Shown: positions 24,352 to 31,549, numbered from the stretch's first letter. The stretch: DNA of 64,000 nt from Frateuria terrea (GCF_900115705.1 NZ_FOXL01000005.1:104454-168453); one strand, 5' to 3'. The notes: generated by a model not told the origin, from the letters alone. Numbers and translations are program-made.

Positions 24352-24555
24352 TCATTTCTCCAGCTTCGAGTGGTCGAGTTCAAACTGTTTGCCCGGCGTG
24401 CTCATGCAGCGCGGGAAGGTGCGGTCGTACTGGCATCCGCCCCAATTCGTGAGTCGGTGTTGGCAGGCTCCGCACCCGCCCATGCGGTAGACCTTCGCCA
24501 GTTGGCGGCGGGCCAGCGCCCGTTCGGCGGAGCGTTCGGGCGCGGAGTAGGTCAT
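24352..24555 (-). CDS. Small cysteine-rich protein, probable zinc-binding
   Basis: 67 residues starting MTYSAPERSAERALARR. Four cysteines (GGCGACQH, GGCQYD, PRCMS) could bind zinc. It overlaps the next gene by four bases and stops three bases before the HTH gene. Function unknown. Confidence 0.65.
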   Translation of the reverse strand: MTYSAPERSAERALARRQLAKVYRMGGCGACQHRLTNWGGCQYDRTFPRCMSTPGKQFELDHSKLEK

Positions 24556-24698
24556 GCGGCTGGCTCGTGCTGCTTGCACAGATGCGGCGCGCTCGGATGC
24601 CAGTAGCCGTTGCCCTTGGCGCATGAGCCCATGCCGGCTTCCGGGTTGATCGGGTCCGGACGGAAGTGCACGCAGCGTTCGCAGGTGGTGGTGGGCAT
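24552..24698 (-). CDS. Small cysteine/histidine protein (48 residues)
   Basis: Open frame MPTTTCERCVHFRPDPINPE... with CERCVHF, a glycine-linked Cys and LCKQHEPAA, a compact zinc-ribbon pattern. It overlaps the gene before it (TGATG) and the one after it (ATGA). Not recognised; the tight packing supports its reality. Confidence 0.62.
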   Translation of the reverse strand: MPTTTCERCVHFRPDPINPEAGMGSCAKGNGYWHPSAPHLCKQHEPAA

Positions 24699-25138
24699 CA
24701 GGCGGCTTCCCACCGGAGCTTTCGCTGCACGGGGTGGTGATCGACGCGCGGACGCGACGAGCAGGACCACGAGCCGCCGCCCGCCTCACCCACGCATTGC
24801 CAGCCAGCTGCGCGTAGCGAAGCTCCACCCTCCTCTGGCAGCGTGTACGTGACCACTCGCGAGTATCCGAGCGCCCGAGCCGCGCGGCGCGCCCGGCCGT
24901 AGAGAATCGAACAGGCGTTCCGAGTACCGTCGGTGCAGCAGCGCGTCACCTCAGCCGTCCGCCCGTCATCCAGTCCGCGAGCCACCGGTCTGCCAACGAT
25001 GACCACGCCGCAAAGGCGTTCGCCATCCATCGCTGCGAGCGCGAACAACCCGCCTTGCGGCGCCCGGTGATGCCGGTGATGCTCGGCCACGAACGCCTTG
25101 GCCTGCCGCTGAGTGCAAGGGACGACAGAGAGGCTCAC
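24698..25138 (-). CDS. Phage protein of the XF1762 family (GNAT-like)
   Basis: 146 residues from GTG at 25138, overlapping the RusA stop as GTGA. The sequence FVAEHHRHHRAPQGG, CGVVIVGRPVARGLDDG, EVTRCCTDGT, NACSILYGRARRAARALGY and SLRAAGWQCVG follows a phage family known from Xylella and many other phages. The fold is thought to be acetyltransferase-like; the substrate is unknown. Confidence 0.78.
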   Translation of the reverse strand: MSLSVVPCTQRQAKAFVAEHHRHHRAPQGGLFALAAMDGERLCGVVIVGRPVARGLDDGRTAEVTRCCTDGTRNACSILYGRARRAARALGYSRVVTYTLPEEGGASLRAAGWQCVGEAGGGSWSCSSRPRVDHHPVQRKLRWEAA

Positions 25139-25587
25139 GCCATCACCTCCACCACGATCCGCACGCCCGGCGCATCCAGCGCGCCGTCGCCCTCGTTCGG
25201 GAAGCGCTTGGCCCCGATCCACTCGACCACGCGGGCGTCATCGGCCCACACGCCGGCATCGGTCAGCGCGTCCTCGGTGGAGCGCTGGAGCTTGGAGCCG
25301 TCCGGCTTGCGGTCGGGGTAGGTCACGCGCGTCTTGGGCGCGCTCTTGGGCTTGGGCAGGGTGAAGGTCAGGCGGACGCGGAGCGGGCCGTCGAGCGGGC
25401 CGGTCATGCCTACCGATGCCATCGCCTCGCGCGCCGCCCACTTCACGGCCTCGCGCCAGGGCTTCACCTTGGCGGATGACTCGACCATCACACCGCGACC
25501 GCCGCGCATCCCGACGAAGCGCTTGGAGCCTTGCGGGCCGGGGATGCCGTAGACCTCGATCACTAGGCGATGGGGCTTGCCGGTCAT
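25135..25587 (-). CDS. rusA: RusA-type Holliday junction resolvase
   Basis: 150 residues from ATG at 25587. Features of RusA: GIPGPQGSKRFVG start, VRLTFTLPKPK, PDGSKLQRSTEDALTDAGVWADDARVVEW, where the acidic residues bind metal. It should cut Holliday junctions during phage recombination or before packaging. It overlaps both neighbours by four bases. Confidence 0.87.
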   Translation of the reverse strand: MTGKPHRLVIEVYGIPGPQGSKRFVGMRGGRGVMVESSAKVKPWREAVKWAAREAMASVGMTGPLDGPLRVRLTFTLPKPKSAPKTRVTYPDRKPDGSKLQRSTEDALTDAGVWADDARVVEWIGAKRFPNEGDGALDAPGVRIVVEVMA

Positions 25588-25973
25588 GCTTCCTCTCCCT
25601 TGTAGATCAGCACGCCCTTTTCGCGCTGCCGGCGCAGGGTCCGAATCAGGGCGCGGGCGATGCACTCGTGCCAGTTCACCTCGGCCCGAAGCTCGGGGAT
25701 CAGGTGCGTGCGACCGTCCAGCAGGTTGTGGCAGTAGTCATCGGCAAACACCGCCTCGGAGTCGTGCGGCTTAATGCCCATGCCGCCACCGCCGTACATG
25801 CGCAGGTGCGCAAGCACAGTCGTCTCGCGGGCGTTCGGGCAGCCGGGGAAGCAGACAGTGCAATCCTCGCCCTTGGCAGCCTTGCGGGCCGGCGTCATCT
25901 TCGGGCGGCGACCGCTGGCCTTGATGGTCGTGGCCTTAAGGGGCGTCTTGCGCTGGATGGGGATGCGCTTCAT
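25584..25973 (-). CDS. DUF1364 family protein (putative HNH-like nuclease)
   Basis: 129 residues, basic N-terminus, then CTVCFPGCPNARETTVLAHLRMYGGGGMGIKPHD and YCHNLLDGR, a Cys/His arrangement typical of DUF1364 proteins of the nin region. Metal binding and a structure-specific nuclease role have been suggested for the family. It lies between the methyltransferase and RusA genes. Confidence 0.78.
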   Translation of the reverse strand: MKRIPIQRKTPLKATTIKASGRRPKMTPARKAAKGEDCTVCFPGCPNARETTVLAHLRMYGGGGMGIKPHDSEAVFADDYCHNLLDGRTHLIPELRAEVNWHECIARALIRTLRRQREKGVLIYKGEEA

Positions 25974-26614
25974 GCGATCAGCCTCCCTTGCCGCTGGGCG
26001 TCCTCGATGCGGCGGCAGGCGATGTCGAAGTACTTGGGTTCGATTTCGATGCCGACGAACTCGCGCCCAAGGTTCACGCAGGCAACGCCAGTCGTTCCCG
26101 ATCCCATGAACGGGTCAACCACAACGCCACGAGTCCAACCAATAAACTGCTCCATGAGGTAAACAGGCTTTTCGGTCGGGTGATCGCCATTGCCTGTGCG
26201 CGGAGCGCGCACAACGTCGGTCGGCCGTTTGCCGGGCCATGAGTGGTCGGGGCCGGGCCAGAACATGGCGATTTCCGTCTGCCTGGCGTGTTCGTGCTCA
26301 AGATCGCCCATCGACCAGTTGTTCTTGACCCAGGTAACGCACGACTTCGGGTGCGGTACGCCGTCGCGGAGGTTGTCCCACCTGCAGAACACATAACGGG
26401 AGTGAGTGGCCGGGATGCTGCAGGCCCAAACCAGCAAGCCCACGTCGTCGTCATTCGCGATTCGGGCGTGCTGCTCTGCCCTGAAGTTCGACCGGAAGCT
26501 CATCCCATACGGCGGATCAGTAATAACCGCGTCCACCTTGGGCAGCGTCGGCAGGATTTCGCGGCAATCGCCTAGATACAGGGTCGCGTTGCCGATGATT
26601 ACGGGATTGCTCAT
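25970..26614 (-). CDS. DNA methyltransferase (N4-cytosine or N6-adenine), orphan
   Basis: 214 residues from ATG at 26614. The catalytic motif DPPYG (33-37) precedes the S-adenosylmethionine motif VVVDPFMGSGTTG (about 165-176), so it belongs to the beta class. No restriction enzyme gene is adjacent. It overlaps NinB and the DUF1364 gene by four bases. It may protect phage DNA from host restriction or affect expression; target site unknown. Confidence 0.88.
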   Translation of the reverse strand: MSNPVIIGNATLYLGDCREILPTLPKVDAVITDPPYGMSFRSNFRAEQHARIANDDDVGLLVWACSIPATHSRYVFCRWDNLRDGVPHPKSCVTWVKNNWSMGDLEHEHARQTEIAMFWPGPDHSWPGKRPTDVVRAPRTGNGDHPTEKPVYLMEQFIGWTRGVVVDPFMGSGTTGVACVNLGREFVGIEIEPKYFDIACRRIEDAQRQGRLIA

Positions 26615-27057
26615 GCGGCCCACCTCTCGCGCTGTCCCCACATCGGATCGGGCGAAGGCACGTCAACGCCAGCCTCGGCTCCGATGCGCTGCACCATGTC
26701 GTAGAACCGGGCGAAGGTCGCCGCGTCGATCACGTCCCGATCGCCTTGCTCGTTCGTGGTTGTCGTGCGGCGCGGCCGGCTGACGATCTGGCCCATGACC
26801 TCGCGCTCGACCTCGCCGAAGAACTTGCGGCAGAAGGCGTCGTGGAGCTCGTCCGGGTCGTAGCCGGTGGCATCGGTGAGGGCTGGGTAGGCCACTCCCC
26901 ACAGAGCCGCGTTCTGGTCGCCGCTTCGCTCCTTGCGTGCCTCCTTGACCTCGATGCGCCAGGACTTGTTGGCCGGCAGCCGATCAAGGAAGGCGTGCGC
27001 GTTGGCCAGCACCTGGGGGCGCTCGGGGCCATTGGCGTTGAGCTGGTAGCGCTGCAT
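26611..27057 (-). CDS. ninB: NinB-like recombination protein
   Basis: 148 residues. FLDRLPANKSWRIEVKEARKERSGDQNAALWGVAYPAL and the later ELHDAFCRKFFGEVE are characteristic of NinB (lambda Orf), which binds SSB and DNA and replaces RecFOR functions. The ATG at 27057 is preferred, with GGAGG seven bases upstream; a GTG one codon earlier is possible. Confidence 0.86.
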   Translation of the reverse strand: MQRYQLNANGPERPQVLANAHAFLDRLPANKSWRIEVKEARKERSGDQNAALWGVAYPALTDATGYDPDELHDAFCRKFFGEVEREVMGQIVSRPRRTTTTNEQGDRDVIDAATFARFYDMVQRIGAEAGVDVPSPDPMWGQRERWAA

Positions 27058-27272
27058 CACGCCACCTCCCGCAGCTTCCAGCGATACGGCTTGCTCGCAT
27101 CCTTCGGCTTGAGCTTCACGACTTCGCGCCGGCAGTGCATTCCTCGCAGGGTCGAGGCGATGGCCTCGTAGGGGAGCGCGAGGCGCTGGGCCAGTTCGGC
27201 GGCGGTCATCGGCTCAGCCATCACTTGTGCGATGCGCTCATGGGTGCCGCGAAGGTAGGTGCGCTGGGTCAC
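27057..27272 (-). CDS. Small winged-helix-like protein, tandem paralogue 2
   Basis: 71 residues from GTG at 27272, overlapping the stop of the previous gene as GTGA. The helix-turn-helix-like part HERIAQVMAEPMTAAELAQRLALPYEAIASTL and the strand region REVVKLKP match the pattern of the neighbouring gene at 27269-27478, so the two look like diverged duplicates. Confidence 0.65.
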   Translation of the reverse strand: MTQRTYLRGTHERIAQVMAEPMTAAELAQRLALPYEAIASTLRGMHCRREVVKLKPKDASKPYRWKLREVA

Positions 27273-27478
27273 GCGGCAACCCTCAGCACACGGCGCGGCG
27301 TATTCACCCAGCCGGCCCAATTGGGGAGCTCATGGACGTCACCGCGGGCGCGCATGATGACCAGCTCCTCACCCACGTCACGGCGGCAAGCGCACAGGAC
27401 GCGGGCCAGCTCGGAAATGGTCATCGGCTCAAGGCGCAGGGCGCCAGTGATGCGCTCGCGTAGGGGCAATGGGTTCAT
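27269..27478 (-). CDS. Small winged-helix-like protein, tandem paralogue 1
   Basis: 69 residues. LRERITGALRLEPMTISELARVL with a following helix and GDVHELPNW gives a short winged-helix pattern. Shares MT-x-x-ELA and the helix/strand order with its neighbour. It overlaps the gene before it as ATGA and the gene after it as GTGA. Confidence 0.65.
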   Translation of the reverse strand: MNPLPLRERITGALRLEPMTISELARVLCACRRDVGEELVIMRARGDVHELPNWAGWVNTPRRVLRVAA

Positions 27479-27810
27479 GCGCGCACCGCCTTGGCCTGCT
27501 TGGCTGCATCGGCGGCATCGACACGCGACCAGTGGGCCTTCACCATGTCGATATTCATGTCCGGCTGGCGGCCGGTGATTTCGCAATGCACGCCCTTGCC
27601 AGCGGCGTAGATGTGCCGGATGTAGCAGTCGCCGCACCGTGCGATCACCGTCCCATCGTCCAGCGTGAACACCACATCCGCGAAGCCTCGCAGGTGCTTG
27701 GCATCGCGTGGGTCCCAACGGGACTGGCAATTGGCGACTCCGCAGAACTGGGGGCGCTCAGTGGGGCGCTCGGACTCTCGCTGAGGCGCGCCGGTCGTGT
27801 ATTTGCTCAT
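27475..27810 (-). CDS. Early protein of unknown function with CxxC motifs
   Basis: 111 residues from ATG at 27810. FCGVANCQSRWDPRD and ARCGDCYIRHIYAAGKG hold two cysteine pairs that may bind zinc. It overlaps the replication gene and the next gene by four bases. Not recognised. Confidence 0.65.
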   Translation of the reverse strand: MSKYTTGAPQRESERPTERPQFCGVANCQSRWDPRDAKHLRGFADVVFTLDDGTVIARCGDCYIRHIYAAGKGVHCEITGRQPDMNIDMVKAHWSRVDAADAAKQAKAVRA

Positions 27811-28631
27811 CGGTGATACCTCCCCTCGGCAACCTTCGCGAAGTTGCCGGGCCGGGTTAGCCATTCCAGGTCAGCCACGAACGGCGGCTTGCCATCCCGG
27901 CCAGGAGCGCGCCCCGTCAGGAACGGCGACCGGGAAACGTCAGTGAAGTAGTTCCGCCACGCCTCAAGCGTCGGCAGGTCTTCCCGCCACCGTTGGCGGA
28001 TGTAGCCGGCGCGGGCATCGGTCAACTTTTCGACCGCCCTGCACATCGGCAGCAGCTCGTGGTACAGCGCCACGATCTGACTCAGCGGGCAGCGGCTTGC
28101 GGGTTGGGCAGCGTCCTTTGCCCCTTTCGACTCGTCCGTGTCACCCGATGGCAGGTCGTCCGCGTTAGCGGCGACGTCTAACCTTCCGTCAGGAAGGTTA
28201 GATAGCTCTTGAAGGGAATCAGGAATCAGAGAATCAGGAATCAGCACGGCAACTTCCGTGCCTTCACCGTGCTTGTCAGTTGCTTGCACCGTACTTGCAC
28301 CGTGCATGCATGGTGCCGGGATCGAGCTAGCCTGTTCTTTGCAGTGCGGGTTCTGGTGCTTGGCGAACTCAGGGATGGCTATGTATCGGGCCTCGCTCAC
28401 CGTGTAGCGCACGATGAACCCTCGCTCAGCAAGCTCGCCAAGTAGCGCATCGCAGTCACATTCGTCATACGGCAGGCAGTCCGCCTTGATGCGCTTCGGA
28501 CGATCCTCTAGCCGCCCCTCCCTATCTGCCACGCACCAAAGCCCGCAGAACAGGATGCGCGCGAGCGGGTTGCACTCGGCAAGCAAGTCGTTCTTGAAGA
28601 ATCCCGGCTTTATGTTGCGGGCGCGGCTCAT
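27807..28631 (-). CDS. Replication protein with N-terminal helix-turn-helix (lambda O-position)
   Basis: 274 residues from ATG at 28631. The start RARNIKPGFFKNDLLAECNPLARILFCGLWCVADREGRLEDRPKRI is a phage replication initiator/DnaT-like domain of the winged-helix type. A variable linker (about 105-185) follows, then a C-terminal helical domain (QIVALYHELLPMCRAV, WREDLPTLEAWRNYF) resembling DnaD/replisome-loading parts. It should bind the origin that its own linker region appears to encode. No helicase gene is adjacent, so it probably recruits the host helicase. Confidence 0.78.
   Translation of the reverse strand: MSRARNIKPGFFKNDLLAECNPLARILFCGLWCVADREGRLEDRPKRIKADCLPYDECDCDALLGELAERGFIVRYTVSEARYIAIPEFAKHQNPHCKEQASSIPAPCMHGASTVQATDKHGEGTEVAVLIPDSLIPDSLQELSNLPDGRLDVAANADDLPSGDTDESKGAKDAAQPASRCPLSQIVALYHELLPMCRAVEKLTDARAGYIRQRWREDLPTLEAWRNYFTDVSRSPFLTGRAPGRDGKPPFVADLEWLTRPGNFAKVAEGRYHR
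28177..28308. other. Candidate replication origin within the replication gene
   Basis: Repeats cluster in the linker-coding part of the O-position gene. An 11-bp perfect inverted repeat with arms TCTAACCTTCC and GGAAGGTTAGA lies at 28177-28202. Four GAATCAG heptamers lie at 28216, 28223, 28231 and 28238. Three copies of CACCGT(A/G)C(A/T)TG start at 28265, 28287 and 28298, spaced by 22 and 11 bases, so they face the same side of the helix. Lambda also carries its iteron origin inside O. Origin activity is inferred. Confidence 0.6.
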
Positions 28632-29176
28632 AGAGAACCGCCCTCCCGGACGATGTTCCAGCAGATACCGCAGAAGTAGCTGAAACACTGTTGCCGGCTA
28701 TAGGGCTTGCGAGCCGTGGCGATTTCCATTGCACGGATGCACTCGGCGACGCCGATCTTTTCCACGAACTGCTTGATGCTCTGTAGCCAATCCTTGCGGA
28801 TGCCATCCAGCCGGAACTGCTCGACGAAAATGTCAGCAATGTCCCAAGCCTGCTCGTGGATGCGCTCGCGCTTGGCGGCCATTACCTCGGCGTAGCCACG
28901 AACCTGCTCCTCGCGCTCAGCAACCTCTGCGGCCCTGGCCGAAAGGGACGCCGGCACGCTCTGAAGCGATACGGCGCCTTTCCCAAGGTTGCAGTGGTCG
29001 CAGGCAGTAACGAGGTTGTCCATGTCGTTCTGTCCGCCTTCGGCAACGGGCACGATATGGTCAACGTGCAGCACGGCCTCTGGCGGATGCGATCCGCAGT
29101 ACTGGCAGGTAAAAGAGTCCCGCTTGAACACCTCAAACCGGGTGCGCTTCGACAGCGGCTTGCGCTTTCCGGCCAT
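28628..29176 (-). CDS. HNH endonuclease-domain protein of the replication region
   Basis: 182 residues from ATG at 29176. RFEVFKRDSFTCQYCG, HVDHIVPVAEGGQNDMDNLVTACDHCN is a complete HNH domain with two CxxC zinc sites. The C-terminal half is helical (AAKRERIHEQAWDIADIF, FVEKIGVAECIRAMEIA) and may contact replication proteins. It overlaps the replication gene by four bases, so it is part of the early operon rather than an inserted mobile gene. Confidence 0.82.
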   Translation of the reverse strand: MAGKRKPLSKRTRFEVFKRDSFTCQYCGSHPPEAVLHVDHIVPVAEGGQNDMDNLVTACDHCNLGKGAVSLQSVPASLSARAAEVAEREEQVRGYAEVMAAKRERIHEQAWDIADIFVEQFRLDGIRKDWLQSIKQFVEKIGVAECIRAMEIATARKPYSRQQCFSYFCGICWNIVREGGSL

Positions 29177-29535
29177 TACGCAGCGCCTCCCGCGTACACC
29201 AGCGACCGCCACTTCGGGCAGATCGACGCGTGGCGCCTACGGCTGCGCCCTGCCCCGCACTGTTCGATCAGGCCGGCATTGGCAGCCTTGCGGTAGATGG
29301 CACCCCATGCGCGATCCGTAGGCGGCGTGGGGAAGCGTTTGTCGTCGTGCGCGGCGTCGCTCACGTCCTCGCTGATGAAGGTGGCGTTGTTCCGTGCGTA
29401 CTCGGCCAGGAACGCATAGGCGCGTTCGGGCCAGTCGAAGCACAGGTCTTGTGCGTGGTCGATCGCCTGCTGGATGCCGGTGTCGCGACGCTGGCGGGCG
29501 GCGGTGAAGTCGATGCAGGACTGGACGGCGCTCAT
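29176..29535 (-). CDS. Early protein of unknown function
   Basis: 119 residues, sharing TAATG with the HNH gene and overlapping its upstream neighbour by four bases. AFLAEYARNNATFISEDVSDAAHD and RAWGAIYRKAANAGLIEQCG suggest a helical DNA-binding fold; the C-terminus is basic (RSRRRHASICPKWRSL). Similar small proteins are common beside phage replication genes. Confidence 0.65.
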   Translation of the reverse strand: MSAVQSCIDFTAARQRRDTGIQQAIDHAQDLCFDWPERAYAFLAEYARNNATFISEDVSDAAHDDKRFPTPPTDRAWGAIYRKAANAGLIEQCGAGRSRRRHASICPKWRSLVYAGGAA

Positions 29536-29879
29536 GCGATCACGACCCCATCGCGGATGTGCTCAGCAGCGAAGCGGCAGGCATCCACCACTTCCCAGCG
29601 CTCGGGTGGCTCAACGGTGCCGGTACGATCCGCCAGGAACGCGGCTTGCCTGTCCAGCACAGCGGCAAAGCGGGCGGCGCGGAGGTTGGCGCTGACGGGC
29701 CGGTTAGGAAGGTGCGCGCCGATGTGCGCAACCGTCTCAGCGTCAGGAGCCGCCCAGTCGACGCCTTCCTGTTTGGCTTCACGCTCGGTCACCGTCACGT
29801 TCACGGGTACGGTGACAGGCTGAAGCTGCGGGTGAGTACGCGCGGTGCGTTTGCGGCCGGAGAAAAAGGACAGGGTCAT
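29532..29879 (-). CDS. Early protein of unknown function
   Basis: 115 residues. Basic N-terminus (FFSGRKRTARTH), beta-like VTVPVNVTVTERE, and a C-terminal helix pair (RFAAVLDRQAAFLAD; VDACRFAAEHIRDG). Overlaps both neighbours by four bases. Not recognised. Confidence 0.62.
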   Translation of the reverse strand: MTLSFFSGRKRTARTHPQLQPVTVPVNVTVTEREAKQEGVDWAAPDAETVAHIGAHLPNRPVSANLRAARFAAVLDRQAAFLADRTGTVEPPERWEVVDACRFAAEHIRDGVVIA

Positions 29880-30247
29880 GCTGCCACCCTCGCCCGCAAC
29901 TCAGCGTTCTCAGACTCAAGCCGCGCCAGCCTTTCCTCCGGCGACTCCACGCGCGGCACCATGTCCATGCCGCACTGGTAGCTGACCCACTGCTGCCACG
30001 CCCACGAGTGGGTGGCACGGGCGAAGTCCAGCGCCTTGTCGGCCGGGAAGTGGTGCGTGCCGCCGATGATCCGGGAGAGCTGCGCCCGCTCCATGCCAAT
30101 CAGGTCAGCGATGCGCGAAGCGGTCTTGCCGGACTTGAGGATGGCGAGGCCGATGGCCTGCCCGCTCGTCTTGCACAAGGCCACTTCATGCGCCGGAGCG
30201 CGTTCTATGCCTCGCACAGAACCAATGATCGGTAACTCGTGCTGCAT
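29876..30247 (-). CDS. HTH regulator in CII position
   Basis: 123 residues. The central part SGKTASRIADLIGMERAQLSRIIGGTHHFPADKALDFA is a helix-turn-helix of the Cro/CI type, followed by a conserved WAWQQWVSYQ segment and a C-terminal coiled coil (SPEERLARLESENAEL) that could mediate multimers. It is the first gene after the terminator downstream of cro, where lambda has cII. An activator of lysogeny is a reasonable guess. The ribosome site is weak. Confidence 0.65.
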   Translation of the reverse strand: MQHELPIIGSVRGIERAPAHEVALCKTSGQAIGLAILKSGKTASRIADLIGMERAQLSRIIGGTHHFPADKALDFARATHSWAWQQWVSYQCGMDMVPRVESPEERLARLESENAELRARVAA

Positions 30248-30285
30248 GGTCGTGTCTCGTGTTGATGGTTGGAAATCGGGCGAAA

Positions 30286-30316
30286 TAAAAGGCGAGGCCG
30301 AGAGCGGCTCGCCTTT
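30286..30316 (-). terminator. Terminator downstream of cro (tR1-like)
   Basis: On the minus strand AAAGGCGAG and CTCGCCTTT form a stem with further pairing CCG/CGG inside and a short loop, followed by TATTT. It separates cro from the CII-position gene, as tR1 does in lambda, so early antitermination or read-through would be needed. Confidence 0.8.
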
Positions 30317-30345
30317 GGGGTTACTTGATGAGTACGGTCAGCACG

Positions 30346-30579
30346 TCACGCCGCCTTCGCTTTGGTGCGGGGAGGCTTTGCGCCGAACACGTCGGGGCGG
30401 AGGTCGTAGCGGGTGATAGCGCCGTCAGTGGCTTTCTCGATCCGCTTGGCGAGATCGATGCCGGCCTTCCTGCCGCGCCAATTGACGGCGACCTGCCAGA
30501 GGTAGCCCGGCGTTGTCCCGCACTGGTCAGCAAGAGACCGGCGCACCCCTGTGTCTTCGATGTAGGCGAGTAGGCTCAT
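30346..30579 (-). CDS. Cro-like regulator, YdaS family
   Basis: 77 residues. RSLADQCGTTPGYLWQVAVNWRGRKAGIDLAKRIEKATDGAITRYDLRPDVF is the YdaS/Cro-type HTH, with a basic alanine-rich tail. It shares the YLWQ recognition-helix segment with the divergent CI-like protein, which fits binding to the same operators. The predicted transcript starts within one or two bases of the ATG, so the mRNA is probably leaderless. It is the first gene of the minus-strand early operon. Confidence 0.83.
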   Translation of the reverse strand: MSLLAYIEDTGVRRSLADQCGTTPGYLWQVAVNWRGRKAGIDLAKRIEKATDGAITRYDLRPDVFGAKPPRTKAKAA

Positions 30580-30586
30580 AATGCAA

Positions 30587-30614
30587 ACGATAGCACACTG
30601 CTACCATCATGCAA
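30587..30614 (-). promoter_or_regulatory. Promoter of the cro operon (pR-like)
   Basis: Minus strand -35 TTGCAT (30614-30609), 16-base spacer, -10 TATCGT (30592-30587), start near 30580. The operator at 30591-30603 occupies the spacer and runs into the -10. The same layout recurs at 32541-32568. Confidence 0.78.
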
Positions 30615-30652
30615 TAGCACCTTGCCAGTATCCGGCGAGTAGCACCCTGCTA
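30591..30652. promoter_or_regulatory. Three repressor operators (oR-like)
   Basis: Sites of form TAGCA-N3-TGCTA: 30591-30603 (perfect), 30615-30627 (one mismatch, TGCCA) and 30640-30652 (perfect). Centres are 24 and 25 bases apart. They fill the gap between the divergent cro and CI-like genes, as oR1-3 do in lambda. Confidence 0.82.
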
Positions 30653-30664
30653 CATGCTCTCGAC

Positions 30665-31138
30665 ATGGGTACCGCTCCAAAACTTCAATCGATCAAAGAG
30701 TTCCGTCGCGCTCGCCTCGCCGCCCTGCTCGACAAGCATGGGAAGACCGAACTGTCGCGTCTGGTCGATATTTCGGCCGACTACCTGTGGCAGATGGGAA
30801 AAGGCCGGGGCGGCTCCGCTCGCGGCGTCAGCGACGCTAACGCGGCCAAGATCGAGGCGGCGCTAGGCAAGCCTGCCGGATGGATGGATGGCGAAGAATC
30901 CGCGCCGTTGAGCCAATCTCAGCCGCTGCTACTTGACCCGGTCATGCTGGCCGAAACCCACAGAACTCTTCGAGAGCTTGAAGAGGAGCGGGGGCGGACA
31001 TTCTTCCTGGAAGACGAATCAGATGCGGCACGATTCGTGCAGCTCTATCAGGAGCGGGCGGCGTTGCCAAAGCATCCGTCGCAGGAGGACTGGGTTCAGT
31101 TCGGTAGAAAGCTAGCGGTGATAGCGGCGCGGGGCTAG
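30665..31138 (+). CDS. CI-like repressor without S24 peptidase domain
   Basis: 157 residues from ATG at 30665. The N-terminal HTH reads FRRARLAALLDKHGKTELSRLVDISADYLWQMGKGRGG, followed by SDANAAKIEAALGKPAGWMD, a typical Cro/CI end of domain. The C-terminal half (about 90-157) is short and helical and lacks the Ser-Lys catalytic dyad of LexA/CI-type cleavable repressors. No ribosome site precedes the ATG, so it may be leaderless, like lambda cI from pRM. As the only plus-strand gene facing the operators it is the likely maintenance repressor; RecA-induced cleavage would not apply. Confidence 0.78.
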   Translation: MGTAPKLQSIKEFRRARLAALLDKHGKTELSRLVDISADYLWQMGKGRGGSARGVSDANAAKIEAALGKPAGWMDGEESAPLSQSQPLLLDPVMLAETHRTLRELEEERGRTFFLEDESDAARFVQLYQERAALPKHPSQEDWVQFGRKLAVIAARG

Positions 31139-31163
31139 CGTCTATCGCCACAGGGGGCGACAG

Positions 31164-31370
31164 ATGGACGAGGAGATGGTATGCCGACTAAAGGCGCTGG
31201 CAAGGGAAAAGTGGCCGAAGGACTACAAGAGCAAGCCGAAGCTTAGGCTTGTCGGCGTCAACGATTTGGCGCCCGCCAACGAACCGCCGCGACGCGTGTT
31301 GCGTCCGACCGAGGCCCGCAAGCTGTACGGGTGGCCCGGTGAAGGGATGAAAACGGGCTCAGATGGGTGA
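31164..31370 (+). CDS. Small immunity-region protein
   Basis: 68 residues, 25 bases after the CI-like gene and probably co-transcribed. Basic (REKWPKDYKSKPKLRL) with a C-terminal RPTEARKLYGWPGEG. Not recognised. Placed where lambda carries rexA. Confidence 0.65.
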   Translation: MDEEMVCRLKALAREKWPKDYKSKPKLRLVGVNDLAPANEPPRRVLRPTEARKLYGWPGEGMKTGSDG

Positions 31371-31503
31371 GGCTGCCCTAAAGCCCAGCAAAATTAAGCC
31401 GATAGAAATTTGCAGTTGACAAATCACGACGCCATTGTTAGCGGCAAGTTTTTTTGCTAGTCTTCACATTGTGACAGGTAGGGTTGGCCTACCTCTGCGA
31501 CGA

Positions 31504-31530
31504 GGCCGCCCTTTTGGGCGGTCTGTTCGT
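31504..31530 (+). terminator. Hairpin upstream of the 31550 gene
   Basis: CCGCCC-TTTT-GGGCGG at 31506-31521, followed by TCTGTTCGTTCT. A weak terminator or leader hairpin between two immunity-region genes; a TTGACA element lies upstream at 31416-31421 without a clear -10. Confidence 0.45.
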
Positions 31531-31549
31531 TCTAGGAAAGCAAGAGGTC

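Noticed and set aside
30591-30652. CRISPR-like short repeats
   Set aside because: The repeats are 13-bp palindromes at promoter positions and lack spacers of uniform length; they are operators.
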